Positions 1 to 8,752 are shown, counted from the stretch's first letter. The stretch is DNA of 64,000 bases from CAVVEC01 sp963747105 (GCA_963747105.1 CAVVEC010000002.1:372001-436000); one strand, 5' to 3'. Translations and numbers: made by a program. The notes: generated from the sequence alone by a model not told the origin.

Positions 1-857
1 TAGATTCGCCGCGCGGCCGCGAGCTCACTTTGCGTCCAGAGCATGATTTTCTTGTATCCCGCCCGCTTGGCGAAAAGCACACATTCGTTGACCAGCCGCC
101 TGCCAATGCCCATGCCGCGAGCCGACGGTTCTACGAGAAGCAGGCGAAGTTTGGCGACGGTCTTGGACGACCGCACCAGGAATACCGATCCCAGGATTTC
201 GCCGTCCTTTTCTGCGATCCAGCAACGTTCCCGCCGAGCATCGAGGGTCTGGACGAACTCTGCAACAATCTCAGCCACCAGGGCCTCGAAACGCTCGTCA
301 TATCCGTATTCCTCCCAATACAAGACGCCATGACGATGGACAATCCAGCCCATGTCGCCGGGTTGGTGCGGACGCAAAACATAGGCCTGCACCGGCTGGG
401 ATGAACCTAACAGTCGTTCAATCGCCTGCATGGCCTGCAAGAGCCTGGTTCGGGAATCGGACGGCAGCTTGTTGAGCATGCCAGCGACATCCTCATTCGA
501 ACGCGCATCGAGCGGCCCGAATACCCGTCGGCCTTTGGCAGTGAGGAGGAGAAGGGCCTGTCTGGCGTCGCTCTCAGAGGGCGACTTCTCGATCAGTTTC
601 TGTTTTTCAAAACTGCGCAGAAGGCGGCTCAGGTATCCGGGATCGAGCCCCAGTTCCTTGCACAGTGCGGACGCAGTTGGTTTCTCTCGATGAGCCAACT
701 CGTAGAGCACTCGTACTTCCGTCAGCGAGAAGCGGCTCTTGAGCAGCCCTTCCTGGAGCAGGCCAATCTGCCGGGTATAAAAGCGGTTGAACCGCCGGAC
801 CGTCCGGATGCGGGATTCCAATTCCCCGGGAGCGAGCAGGTTCGCGTGCGCCGGCAT
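1..857 (-). CDS. MarR-family regulator fused to GNAT acetyltransferase (3' end outside window)
   Basis: Two-domain protein, truncated by the window start. From the ATG at 857 the frame stays open to base 1. The first 140 or so residues form a MarR winged-helix domain (FSLTEVRVLYELAH, then GLDPGYLSRLLRSFEKQKLI, then SDARQALLLLTAKG). The second half is a GNAT domain with the acetyl-CoA loop region VEPSARGMGIGRRLV and the following helix NECVLFAKRAGYKKI. This MarR-GNAT architecture is a known family of predicted regulators with acetyltransferase activity; the substrate is unknown. An out-of-frame ATG lies at 876, so the start at 857 rests on frame continuity. Palindromes just upstream suggest autoregulation. 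Confidence 0.85.
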   Translation of the reverse strand, partial: MPAHANLLAPGELESRIRTVRRFNRFYTRQIGLLQEGLLKSRFSLTEVRVLYELAHREKPTASALCKELGLDPGYLSRLLRSFEKQKLIEKSPSESDARQALLLLTAKGRRVFGPLDARSNEDVAGMLNKLPSDSRTRLLQAMQAIERLLGSSQPVQAYVLRPHQPGDMGWIVHRHGVLYWEEYGYDERFEALVAEIVAEFVQTLDARRERCWIAEKDGEILGSVFLVRSSKTVAKLRLLLVEPSARGMGIGRRLVNECVLFAKRAGYKKIMLWTQSELAAARRI

Positions 858-880
858 GCCGGGAATTGTCGCTCATTTAA

Positions 881-893
881 TTGACTAAGTCAA
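881..893. promoter_or_regulatory. palindromic operator candidate upstream of marR-gnat
   Basis: TTGACT-A-AGTCAA is a perfect 6+1+6 inverted repeat 24 bases upstream of the MarR-GNAT start. Size and placement fit a MarR dimer site used for autorepression. Binding is inferred. Confidence 0.5.
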
Positions 894-901
894 CTACTAT
901 A

Positions 902-914
902 GTGACTGGGTCAA
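902..914. promoter_or_regulatory. second, imperfect MarR-type operator candidate
   Basis: On the minus strand this reads TTGACCCAGTCAC, with TGAC-TGG-GTCA symmetry, centred about 21 bases from the first palindrome, that is two helical turns away on the same face of the DNA. The TTGACC also resembles a -35 box for the leftward gene, so a bound repressor would block the promoter. Inferred only. Confidence 0.4.
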
Positions 915-936
915 GTTACGCTGCGCTCGCGCCTGG

Positions 937-2196
937 CTACCCGTGCTGCACCACGGATGACCTGGTAATATGCGCAACCGTCGGGGTTCCCGCCTCGCGC
1001 ATAATCAGTTGCAGTTCGCGGCGCAGGATGGAGAGGACCGCCTCCACGCCCGGCTGCCCGAAGCTGGCCAGTCCCCAGGCGTACGGCCGTCCGATACCAA
1101 CCGCCGTTGCGCCCAGCGCCAGCGCCTTGAAAATGTCGGTGCCGTGCCTTACACCGCCGTCGAGCAACACAGGAATCCTTCCCTTCACGCCTTCCACCAC
1201 CTCCGGCAAGCTCTCGATCGTCGAACGCAGGGTTTCTTCTGCGCGTCCGCCATGATTGGAGACGACGATGCCATCAGCTCCATGCTCCACAGCCAGCTGC
1301 GCGTCTTCGCGGGTGACGATGCCCTTGATGATCAGCTTCATTTTCGTCTCATCTTTCAGCCGCTTAACAAAATGCCAATCCGTAGCCGCAAAGTACAAAC
1401 CCGTGACCTGGGATACGTCCAACCCGTCAAACATCGGCTTGCGAGCTACATAGCCTTTGAACCCGCTGTCGTGGCAGTTGCTGCACTCCCGATCGTCGTA
1501 GCGGCGGGAGCGGAACTGCGTCTCGCGGTTGCTGTTCTCCTGCAGGTCAACTGTAAGCACGAGCACTGGCGAGCCTGCTGCTTCCGCACGCCTGATAATG
1601 GCCTTAGTAATGTTCCAGTCGTTGGTCGGGTAAAGCTGCTGCCACACCGGAGCACCGCGCGCCGCCGTCACCTCCTCCACCGAACACGACGCCACGGTCG
1701 AAAGAATTTGCAAGTGACTCTTTGCCCGGGCCGCTTTGGCCACCGCAGCTTCGCCTCCGGGATGAAACGCCTTCATGCAGCTAACCGGAGAAAGAAACAG
1801 CGGAGTCTCCCAGGTTGTGCCGAACAGCCGCACCGATGTGTCCAGGTTCTCCACGTTCACCAGGCGCCGCGAGCGAATCTGGATCTTCGAAAAGCCTTCG
1901 TGGTTGGCCCGCACGGTGGCGTCGTCATCCACGCCCGTAGCGAGATAACCCCAATGTGCTGGGGGAAGAGCTTTCTGCGCGACCGCCTCAAACTCCATCA
2001 CGTCGAGCGCCTGCTCGGCTCTGGTGATGACATCGCCTGGTTTGAATATTTTGGTGCCGCCGAAGGCGGATGGGGGAAAGTCCAAGAACTTCTGCAATTG
2101 ACCGCCAAACAGGCTCGGGGCTGCCAGCAGTGGACTTGCCGCAAGGTAGCGCAAAAACTTACGGCGGTTCTTCCACTGCTGCTGCGATGAAGACAT
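937..2196 (-). CDS. Tat-exported FMN-dependent alpha-hydroxy-acid oxidase with a CXXCH motif
   Basis: 419-residue member of the FMN-dependent alpha-hydroxy-acid oxidase/dehydrogenase family (lactate, glycolate and mandelate type), which oxidises 2-hydroxy acids to 2-oxo acids. The N-terminus carries a twin-arginine signal (RRKFLRYLAA at 11-20), so the enzyme is probably exported folded with its flavin. Family motifs are present: KGI around 291-293, the catalytic-loop SNHGGR at 313-318 with His315 and Arg318, LLDGGVRHGTDIFKALALGA and GIGRPYAWGL. Unusually, residues 238-242 are CSNCH, a c-type haem attachment pattern. A strong ribosome site (AAGGAGG) precedes the ATG. The gene is transcribed alone; substrate specificity cannot be told from sequence. 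Confidence 0.88.
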   Translation of the reverse strand: MSSSQQQWKNRRKFLRYLAASPLLAAPSLFGGQLQKFLDFPPSAFGGTKIFKPGDVITRAEQALDVMEFEAVAQKALPPAHWGYLATGVDDDATVRANHEGFSKIQIRSRRLVNVENLDTSVRLFGTTWETPLFLSPVSCMKAFHPGGEAAVAKAARAKSHLQILSTVASCSVEEVTAARGAPVWQQLYPTNDWNITKAIIRRAEAAGSPVLVLTVDLQENSNRETQFRSRRYDDRECSNCHDSGFKGYVARKPMFDGLDVSQVTGLYFAATDWHFVKRLKDETKMKLIIKGIVTREDAQLAVEHGADGIVVSNHGGRAEETLRSTIESLPEVVEGVKGRIPVLLDGGVRHGTDIFKALALGATAVGIGRPYAWGLASFGQPGVEAVLSILRRELQLIMREAGTPTVAHITRSSVVQHG

Positions 2197-2279
2197 GAAG
2201 CCTCCTTGGAATACGCAGATGTTGGCGAAGTTGCGAGGGGGAATTGTGCCTGTTGGCGTCCGCGCGAGTCAAGGGAGAA

Positions 2280-3512
2280 CTAGATTTTGCTAAAAAGCTC
2301 CGCCCGCGGATCTTCGGGATTGAGCTTGGCTAACTCGCGCAGGAGTTCTTTGGTCTTCTCATCTCGTGGTGTGGGGACGGTTATTTTAATCTCAACAATT
2401 TCGTCCCCGCGCACACCGTCTTTTATTGCCGAAGGCACACCCTTTTCCCGCAGTCGGAGCTTCTGGCCAGACTGTGTCCCTGGTGGGATCTTGAGCATGG
2501 TGCGGCCGTCTATATCAATAGTCGGGACTTCCACCTTAGCGCCCAAAGCCGCTTCCGTAGCCGTAACCGGCACTGTGAGGTGAATGTCATCGCCTTCACG
2601 GTGGAAGATAGGGTGGTCACCGGTGCGGATGATCACGTAAAGATCGCCGGGCGGACCGCCGCGCAACCCGGCGTTGCCCTTGCCTGCAATGCGGATACGC
2701 TGGCCGTCGCGGGTGCCTGCCTTAATGCGGACCTCCAGCGGTTCCGTACGCTCGATGGTGCCCTCGCCATGGCAGGTCGGGCAGGTAGAAATGTTCTTCC
2801 CCGTGCCGTGGCAGCGCGGACAGGTTACATTGAACTTCATCCGTCCACCGGTTTGCGTGACCTGACCGGTGCCGTTGCACTCCGGACATTTTCCCGGCGA
2901 CTCGATAAAACCTTGCCCGTGGCAGGTGCCGCAGGTGTCGCGCCGGGTGATGTTCAGGCGCATGACTCCGCCGCGGATCGCCGTCCAGAAAGGCACGTTA
3001 ACCTGGTATTCGAGGTCAGAACCGGGCTCCGGGCCAGTTTCTGCCGGTGCTCCACCGCGTCCACCGAACATGCCGGAAAAGATGTCGCGGAAGCCGCCTG
3101 TACCAGCGCCGGTTTTGCGGCCACGACCGCCTTCGAAGAGGTCGGAAAAATCGAAGCCGCCAAAATCAACGCCCTGGGCGCCGGCGTGGCCCCCGGGGAA
3201 ACCGCCAGGACCGCCGCCAGGAAATCCTCCCGCGCCGCCCCCGGCGCGGGCGTATGCCTCGGCGGTCGCAGGATCAATGTTGTCGGAGTAGAACCCGACC
3301 TGATCGTAGATCTTGCGTTTCTTGGGATCGCTCAGGACGTCGTTGGCCTCGGAGATAGCCTTGAACTTTTCTTCGGCTGATTTGTCGCCGGGATTGACGT
3401 CAGGATGGTATTTGCGGGCGAGCTTGCGGAACGCTTTGCGGATGTCGTCGGCGGAGGCGGACTTCTTCACCCCGAGGAGGTCGTAGTAGTCTTTCTTGGT
3501 GGTGGTGGCCAT
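2280..3512 (-). CDS. dnaJ: molecular chaperone DnaJ
   Basis: 410-residue Hsp40 co-chaperone that stimulates the ATPase of DnaK and delivers substrates. The order is classical type I: J-domain at about 6-70 with the HPD triad (YHPDVNPGDK), a long Gly/Phe-rich linker at about 90-150, four CxxCxGxG zinc motifs (CGTCHGQG, CPECNGTG, CPRCHGTG, CPTCHGEG) at about 195-255, then the C-terminal substrate-binding region. The reading frame is intact, unlike dnaK. On the minus strand it lies downstream of dnaK, but the pair is separated by a GloVer-repeat gene on the opposite strand, a dnaK 3' relic and a repeat pair, so co-transcription is doubtful. Confidence 0.96.
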   Translation of the reverse strand: MATTTKKDYYDLLGVKKSASADDIRKAFRKLARKYHPDVNPGDKSAEEKFKAISEANDVLSDPKKRKIYDQVGFYSDNIDPATAEAYARAGGGAGGFPGGGPGGFPGGHAGAQGVDFGGFDFSDLFEGGRGRKTGAGTGGFRDIFSGMFGGRGGAPAETGPEPGSDLEYQVNVPFWTAIRGGVMRLNITRRDTCGTCHGQGFIESPGKCPECNGTGQVTQTGGRMKFNVTCPRCHGTGKNISTCPTCHGEGTIERTEPLEVRIKAGTRDGQRIRIAGKGNAGLRGGPPGDLYVIIRTGDHPIFHREGDDIHLTVPVTATEAALGAKVEVPTIDIDGRTMLKIPPGTQSGQKLRLREKGVPSAIKDGVRGDEIVEIKITVPTPRDEKTKELLRELAKLNPEDPRAELFSKI

Positions 3513-3537
3513 CTATCCAGAGCTTACCCTAAACCCT

Positions 3538-3753
3538 GTCATCCTGAGCGAAGTTGCCGTTCGTGCAACGAACGGCAACGCAGTCGAAGGACCCCGATGC
3601 AGTCAAGTCCCGCTCAAGACGGGTCAGTGAATTATCCCTCGAAACTCGTTGTCAAAACGCCTTTCGACGTTCATCGCAGCACAGTGATTCTCGGGGTCCT
3701 TCGACTCCAGGGCCTGCAGCGCTTCGCGCCGCAGCCCCTCCGCTCAGGATGAA
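3538..3753. repeat. inverted pair of the dispersed hairpin repeat
   Basis: Two family copies point in opposite directions. Copy 1 (about 3538-3595) starts GTCATCCTGAGCG, contains the hairpin GTTGCCGTTCGT...ACGAACGGCAAC and ends AGTCGAAGGACCCC. Copy 2 (about 3693-3753) is the reverse arrangement, GGGTCCTTCGACT...CGCTCAGGATGA. About 97 bases separate them. The same paired layout recurs at several other places in this window. Confidence 0.8.
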
Positions 3754-3772
3754 CAGTATTCTGCGGACCCGC

Positions 3773-3880
3773 TTACCCCCTGTCCTCTACATCCACGTAC
3801 TCGGCGTCGAACACGCCTTCGTCTTTCTTCTTACCGCCGTCAGCTCCGGACTGCGGGCCTGCCTTCGTAGTCGCATTTTC
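3773..3880 (-). pseudogene. relic of a dnaK 3' end
   Basis: On the minus strand this stretch encodes ...AGPQSGADGGKKKDEGV followed by FDAEYVDVEDRG and a TAA stop. The tail of the dnaK gene 1.5 kb away reads AKKDEGVIDAEYVDVEDKK. The two nucleotide sequences are clearly homologous but diverged. Upstream of about 3880 the similarity fades and no DnaK substrate-binding domain can be read. The piece therefore looks like what remains of a dnaK copy that once sat directly beside dnaJ. Confidence 0.7.
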
Positions 3881-3989
3881 CCGGCCTGCGAAGGGTGTTA
3901 TGGCGTTCCCGACGCGGCACCCTTACACTCTGGCAGTCAAGCGACAACAAGTGTACAGTTGGTGCCGGGCTTTTTGAAAGGGGGCTCCT

Positions 3990-5186
3990 ATGGACGACCT
4001 TCGGCAAAGGCGTAGCTCGGTTTCCGCATCATGGCGAGCAGGAAGTACGGCAGCGGCGCTGGCGGTCACGTTCTTGGTCCTGGCTGCATGCGCCACGCAG
4101 GCCCAGAATTACAACGAAGAAACGATTTACAGTTTCAGAGGATCGGATGGCGCAAGTCCTTACGGCGGCCTGGCTCAGGATTCGGCTGGGAACTTGTATG
4201 GCACCACCTACCAAGGTGGCTACCACAATCTCGGCGCCGTCTTCAAGCTGGATACCGCCGGGAAGGAGACCGTGCTTCATTCTTTTGGTGGTCAGCAGGA
4301 CGGCGCTTATCCGATGGGCGTGACTTTGGTCCTGGACTCGGCACAAAACCTCTACGGCACTACTTCCGATGGCGGCGGCTACGGCGTGATTTTCAAGATG
4401 AATGCCAAAGGAAAGGAGACAGTGCTGCGTATCCTCAAGCAGTGGAACGGGGCAACCCCGTACGCAGGCGTTATCAGGGACGCCAACGGTAACGTGTACG
4501 CTACCGCGGCGGCTGGCGGGGGAGAAAACGGGGGCGTCGTGTTCAAGGTGACCGGAGTAAGGAAGGGGAAGATCTTACACAGCTTTATGGGAGGGAAGTA
4601 CGGAAGGTACCCAGAGGCGCCCATAGTGCAGGATGCGGAAGGAAATTTCTACGGGACCACTTATCACGGAGGAGGCGAGGATGTGGGTACCGTGTTCAAG
4701 CTAAACAAGAATGGCTCGGAGACGCCGCTGCACTCATTCAGGACTGAGAATGGTTTGGACGGATATTATCCCCAGGCAGGCTTGGTCTTGGACGCTGCGG
4801 GGAACCTTTACGGGACCACGTCCCAGGGAGGCGTGGGCGGCAGTAATGGCGGAATGGTGTTCAAGATGGACAAAGCCGGAACTGAAACTGTGCTGCACAC
4901 GTTTGAGGAGTCTGACGGGTGGTATCCGGGCTTCGGCTCCTTGCTGTTGGACTCTCAGGGAAACCTTTATGGGACGACAGAGGAGGGCGGCGCGGACAAT
5001 TACGGAGTGGTCTTCAAGATAGACTCGACCGGGAACGAAAGTGTGCTTTACAGCTTTACAGGGGGCGAGGACGGGAGCACGCCTTGGGCAGGCTTGATCA
5101 AAGATAGGGCGGGCAACTTTTACGGGACCACTGCCGAAGGCGGGGCTTACGGCTACGGTGTAGTGTTCAAGTTGAGCCCGAAATGA
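3990..5186 (+). CDS. secreted GloVer-repeat protein
   Basis: 398-residue exported protein made of about eight tandem copies of a roughly 40-residue unit. The unit reads approximately GGxxDGxxPxAGLxxDxxGNLYGTT, then xxGGxxxxGVVFKxDxxGxExVLHSF. This is the choice-of-anchor tandem repeat called GloVer (Gloeobacter/Verrucomicrobia extracellular repeat), probably a beta-propeller. A signal peptide is visible at about residues 17-38 (AALAVTFLVLAACATQAQ). The start is supported by GGGGG seven bases before the ATG. The role is unknown; the family is extracellular. It lies opposite to the dnaK/dnaJ pair and separates them. A second member is at 60117-61409. Confidence 0.85.
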   Translation: MDDLRQRRSSVSASWRAGSTAAALAVTFLVLAACATQAQNYNEETIYSFRGSDGASPYGGLAQDSAGNLYGTTYQGGYHNLGAVFKLDTAGKETVLHSFGGQQDGAYPMGVTLVLDSAQNLYGTTSDGGGYGVIFKMNAKGKETVLRILKQWNGATPYAGVIRDANGNVYATAAAGGGENGGVVFKVTGVRKGKILHSFMGGKYGRYPEAPIVQDAEGNFYGTTYHGGGEDVGTVFKLNKNGSETPLHSFRTENGLDGYYPQAGLVLDAAGNLYGTTSQGGVGGSNGGMVFKMDKAGTETVLHTFEESDGWYPGFGSLLLDSQGNLYGTTEEGGADNYGVVFKIDSTGNESVLYSFTGGEDGSTPWAGLIKDRAGNFYGTTAEGGAYGYGVVFKLSPK

Positions 5187-5211
5187 GCGCGAAAACGGGA
5201 GCCGGGAGGGA

Positions 5212-5238
5212 GCCATGCTCGGCCTAGATGAGCATGGC
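5212..5238. terminator. hairpin between converging GloVer gene and dnaK
   Basis: GCCATGCTC-N9-GAGCATGGC is a perfect 9-bp inverted repeat placed 25 bases after the GloVer stop and 48 bases after the dnaK stop. It lacks a T-run on either side, so it is a possible bidirectional terminator or a transcript-stabilising hairpin. Confidence 0.5.
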
Positions 5239-5285
5239 GTCCGTCCCCATGGTTCAAGCTAAAAGCTAACAGTAAGAGCTAACGG

Positions 5286-7218
5286 CTATTTCTTGTCTTC
5301 CACGTCCACGTATTCGGCGTCGATGACGCCTTCGTCTTTCTTGGCCTGGCCATCGCCGCCCGGAGGCCGGTCCCGGCGTCGGTCCGGTGCCTGCCCCCGG
5401 CGCCGCCTGCGACTGAGCCGCCTTGTACATCTGCTCGGCCAGTTTGTGCGAGGCCTGGGTCAGCGTCTCGCGGGCCTTGTCCATCGCGGCCTTGTCGCCG
5501 CCTTCGAGCGCCTTCTTGGCGTCGGCGATCGCGTTTTCGACGTCGCCACGGTCCGAGCCGGAGATCTTGTCGCCCTGCTCCTTAGCATCTTCTCCACGCT
5601 GTAAACCATGGAGTCGAGCTGGTTCTTGGCCTCGATCTCTTCGCGCCGCGCTTTATCTTCGGCCGAGTGGGCTTCGGCGTCTTTCGCCATGCGCTCGACT
5701 TCCTCCTTGCACAGGCCGGAAGACGACGTAATCGTGATCTTCTGGTCCTTTTGCGTGGCCATGTCTTTCGCGGTCACGTTGAGGATGCCGTTGGCATCGA
5801 TATCGAACGTCACTTCGATCTGCGGCACGCCGCGCGGAGCCGGTGGAATTCCGGTCAGGTGGAACTTGCCCAGCGTGCGGTTCTGCGCCGCCATCGGCCG
5901 CTCGCCCTGCAGCACGTGAACTTCGACCGAAGTCTGGCTGTCGGCCGCGGTCGAGAACGTTTCCGTCTTCTTGGTCGGAATCGTGGTGTTGCGCGGGATC
6001 ATCGGCGTCGCCACACCGCCCAGCGTTTCAATCGCCAGCGACAGCGGAGTCACGTCCAGCAGGAGCAGGTCTTTCACTTCGCCCTTGAGCACGCCGCCCT
6101 GAATGGCCGCGCCGACTGCAACCACTTCATCCGGGTTCACACCCTTGTGGCCTTCGCGTCCGAACAGCTCCTTCACCAGCTGCCTGGATGCGAGGCATAC
6201 GAGTCTGGCCGCCGACCAGCACCACTTCGTTGATCTTGCTGGCGTCCACGCCGGCGTCTTTCATGCACTGTTTGCACGGCCCGACCGAGCTCTGAATGAT
6301 GTCTTCGACCATCGACTCCAGCTTGGCCCGGGTCAGCTTCTTGACCAGGTGCTTCGGGACCGCTGGCATCGGCGGTGATGAAGGGCAGATTGATCTCGTG
6401 CTCCATGGTGGTGGAGAGCTCGATCTTGGCGCGCTCCGCGGCGTCGCGCAGACGCTGCAGAGCCATCTCGTTGCCCTTGCCGCGCAGGTCGAGGCCTTCG
6501 TCCTTCTTGAATTCGTCAATCAGCCAATCCACGATGCGCTGGTCGATGTTGTCGCCGCCCAGGTGGGTGTCGCCGTTGGTGGCTTTGACTTCGATCACGC
6601 CTTCGCCGACTTCCAGGATCGAGATGTCGAACGTGCCGCCGCCGAAGTCGTAAACCGCGATGGTTTCGTCCTTCTTCTTGTCGAGACCGTAGGCTAGCGC
6701 CGCCGCCGTGGGCTCATTGATGATGCGCTTAACCTCGAGGCCGGCAATCTGGCCCGGCATCTTTGGTCGCCTGTCGCTGGGCGTCGTTGAAGTACGCGGG
6801 CACGGTGATGACCGCCTCGGTGATCTTCTCGCCGAGATAGTCTTCCGCCGCCTTCTTCAGCTTCTGCAGAATCATCGCGGAAATCTCCGGCGGCGTGTAT
6901 TCCTTGCCTTGCGCCATCACGGCGACGTGGTCGCCGGGACGCACGACCTTGTAACGGCACCATCTTCATTTCTTCGCTGACTTCGTCGTAGCGCCGCCCC
7001 ATGAAACGCTTGATCGAATAAATCGTGTTCTCGGGATTGGTGATGGCTTGCCGCTTAGCCACCTGTCCGACCAGCCGTTCGCCGGTCTTGGTGAATCCGA
7101 CCACCGAGGGAGTCGTCCGACCGCCTTCTTCGTTGGGGATGACCTTCGGCTCGCCGCCTTCCATGACGGCCACAACCGAGTTGGTGGTTCCGAGGTCAAT
7201 TCCTATGATCTTGCTCAT
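5286..7218 (-). CDS. dnaK: molecular chaperone DnaK (frame interrupted)
   Basis: Hsp70 chaperone, about 640 residues when frames are joined. It starts MSKIIGIDLGTTNSVVAVME and ends DAEYVDVEDKK. Nucleotide-binding motifs are visible in successive frames: GGRTTPSVVGF, AVITVPAYFNDAQRQATKDAG, IINEPTAAALAYG, YDFGGGTFDISILEV and VGGQTRMPRIQ, followed by the substrate-binding domain (LLLLDVTPLSLAIETLGG). Six single-base frame changes can be placed, near 6955, 6757, 6366, 6188, 5590 and 5375; five are extra bases and one a missing base. With an essential gene hit this way, sequencing error is the simplest explanation. A good promoter lies upstream. Confidence 0.93.
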
Positions 7219-7283
7219 GACTGTTCCCCCTTCATACTTATAAGTGCTTTACAATCAGTGTGATGGTGATTGCACCGTATGAC

Positions 7284-7312
7284 ATGATAAGAGTTGAGTG
7301 AATCATTGTCAA
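7284..7312 (-). promoter_or_regulatory. sigma-70 type promoter for dnaK
   Basis: On the minus strand, TTGACA (7307-7312), a 17-base spacer and TATCAT (7284-7289) sit 66 bases upstream of the dnaK ATG. This is a near-consensus housekeeping promoter. No CIRCE (TTAGCACTC-N9-GAGTGCTAA) repeat was found beside it. Confidence 0.65.
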
Positions 7313-7365
7313 GGTGTTAGATGATAAACTAATGCAATAAGTTGCGGTGATTTCAGGAGCGCTTC

Positions 7366-8517
7366 ATGAACGTTTACGTGTTGGGTGCTGGAGTTTCGAA
7401 ATCTGTCGGATACCCTTTGGGAAGCGAGCTATTCAACGCGATTGACAGCTATGTTCGAACGAGCGGGAACTGCATTGACCGCTTCGACTATAAAAAGGGA
7501 TGGGCAGAATTGGAGCGTTGGCTGGAAACAAATCCCAACCCCACGATTGCCCAAGCTCATCGCGCTAAGAACATCGAACACCTGTTCACTGCCCTCGATT
7601 TTGCGACCCTGACTGATTCCCCCGATGCGGGCGCTCGCGACTACCAACATTACCGCGCGATGCTTCTGTGGGCCCTCGAAAACTATTTCGCGTGGAGACA
7701 CAGCGAAGACCACGCAGGGTCGAAAAGGAATGAGTGGGATGCTCTAAGAACATTTGCGGAACAGCTGAAGCCCAACGACGTGGTCATCACTTTCAACTAC
7801 GATTCGTCGCTGGAGCGGGTTTTGCTGGATCAGGGCAAGTGGTCACTTGGAGATGGGTACGGCTTCGGGTTGGTCTTTCAAAAGTCGCGGGATGATAAGA
7901 CGCCGACCGTGCTTCCCGAATCGCCGGTCGTCATCCTCCACCTGCACGGTGCCGCCGGGTGGTATCGCAGGCCGATGTTTGCGCCTGATTTTTCTCTGCC
8001 ACCTCAACACGACGGTGCAACACCACCGGAAGCGTTTGGGGCGGCACCGATCAGCACGAAGATCTCCATAGATCCGCAGTTCTTGCAGGGTCTTGGTATC
8101 TGGTACGTCGACTCGTGCCTACCGAGCATACCTCCCGGTAACGACGAAAGGCACGTCGTGCTACACCCGAGCTACATTAAGAACTACGAAACGGACGAGT
8201 CGGACAGCCATGTGTTCTTGGATCTCTGGCGAAAGGCAGCGCAGGCCCTGCGAGATGCCGACCGTATCTACATCGTCGGTTACAGCTTGCCGAGGGCGGA
8301 CTCGGCGGCCCTCACGCTTCTTCTCACTAATTGCATCGACGGCCTCGTGTGCGTCGTTAATCCAAACGGAGGAGTAAAGTTTAGACTTGGAAATCTTTTC
8401 CGATCCGGAGGTAGGTTCGACGGTGCTCTGACCTTTGAAGAATGGGCCGGCGCCGGTTGCCCAGATCGAATTCCGTGGAGACCGAGAAAATCAGCTGCTC
8501 ACTCTGACGTTGCGTAA
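7366..8517 (+). CDS. SIR2-like (NAD-binding fold) protein
   Basis: 383-residue protein with hallmarks of the prokaryotic SIR2-like superfamily, several members of which are NAD-degrading effectors of anti-phage systems. N-terminal VYVLGAGVSKSVGYPLG (3-19) is the glycine-rich NAD loop. VVITFNYDSSLERVL holds Asn144 and Asp146, VVILHLHGAAGW holds His194, and IYIVGYSLPRADSAA (301-315) is the C-terminal strand-loop of the fold. These match the Asn/His positions expected of an active SIR2 NADase. No second effector or sensor domain and no obvious partner gene is seen. The start has a CAGGAG site six bases upstream. It is divergent from dnaK. Housekeeping deacylase function is unlikely because the zinc-binding cysteines of true sirtuins are absent. 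Confidence 0.72.
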   Translation: MNVYVLGAGVSKSVGYPLGSELFNAIDSYVRTSGNCIDRFDYKKGWAELERWLETNPNPTIAQAHRAKNIEHLFTALDFATLTDSPDAGARDYQHYRAMLLWALENYFAWRHSEDHAGSKRNEWDALRTFAEQLKPNDVVITFNYDSSLERVLLDQGKWSLGDGYGFGLVFQKSRDDKTPTVLPESPVVILHLHGAAGWYRRPMFAPDFSLPPQHDGATPPEAFGAAPISTKISIDPQFLQGLGIWYVDSCLPSIPPGNDERHVVLHPSYIKNYETDESDSHVFLDLWRKAAQALRDADRIYIVGYSLPRADSAALTLLLTNCIDGLVCVVNPNGGVKFRLGNLFRSGGRFDGALTFEEWAGAGCPDRIPWRPRKSAAHSDVA

Positions 8518-8530
8518 CGCCCGTCCAAGC

Positions 8531-8752
8531 GTGTCATCCTGAGCGCAGTAGCTGCTTCGCGCCGCGAAGCAGCTACGGAGTCGAAGGATCCCTTGCGGCT
8601 CGCGCGACGATGAACCTGAAGAGGGATTCTCTCGATGCTCTCAACTGATCGGGGAGAACTCCCTGAGGCGCCACCGTCGGGATTATGGCCATAGGGATCC
8701 TTCGACTGCGTTGTCGTCCGCTTCGCGAACGACAACTTTGCTCAGGATGACA
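8531..8752. repeat. inverted pair of the dispersed hairpin repeat
   Basis: Copy one (8531-8593) runs TGTCATCCTGAGCG, then the hairpin GTAGCTGCTTCGC-GCC-GCGAAGCAGCTAC, then AGTCGAAGGATCC. Copy two (about 8690-8752) is inverted, GGATCCTTCGACT, hairpin GTTGTCGTCCG...GAACGACAAC, then GCTCAGGATGACA. The spacer is about 97 bases, as in the pair at 3538-3753. Together with flanking sequence this fills the 8518-8891 gap, where no gene is supported. Confidence 0.8.

Noticed and set aside
970..2190. Long plus-strand frame antisense to the hydroxy-acid oxidase
   Set aside because: It mirrors the real gene, has no recognisable motif, and is rich in Arg, His and Leu as expected of a shadow frame.
2580..3380. 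Long plus-strand frame antisense to dnaJ
   Set aside because: dnaJ is unmistakable on the other strand; this frame is its shadow.
5286..7218. Programmed frameshifting in dnaK
   Set aside because: Six scattered single-base changes in an essential gene, with similar changes in many neighbours, point to sequence error.
7219..7365. CIRCE element upstream of dnaK
   Set aside because: No TTAGCACTC-N9-GAGTGCTAA was found; only a housekeeping promoter is visible.
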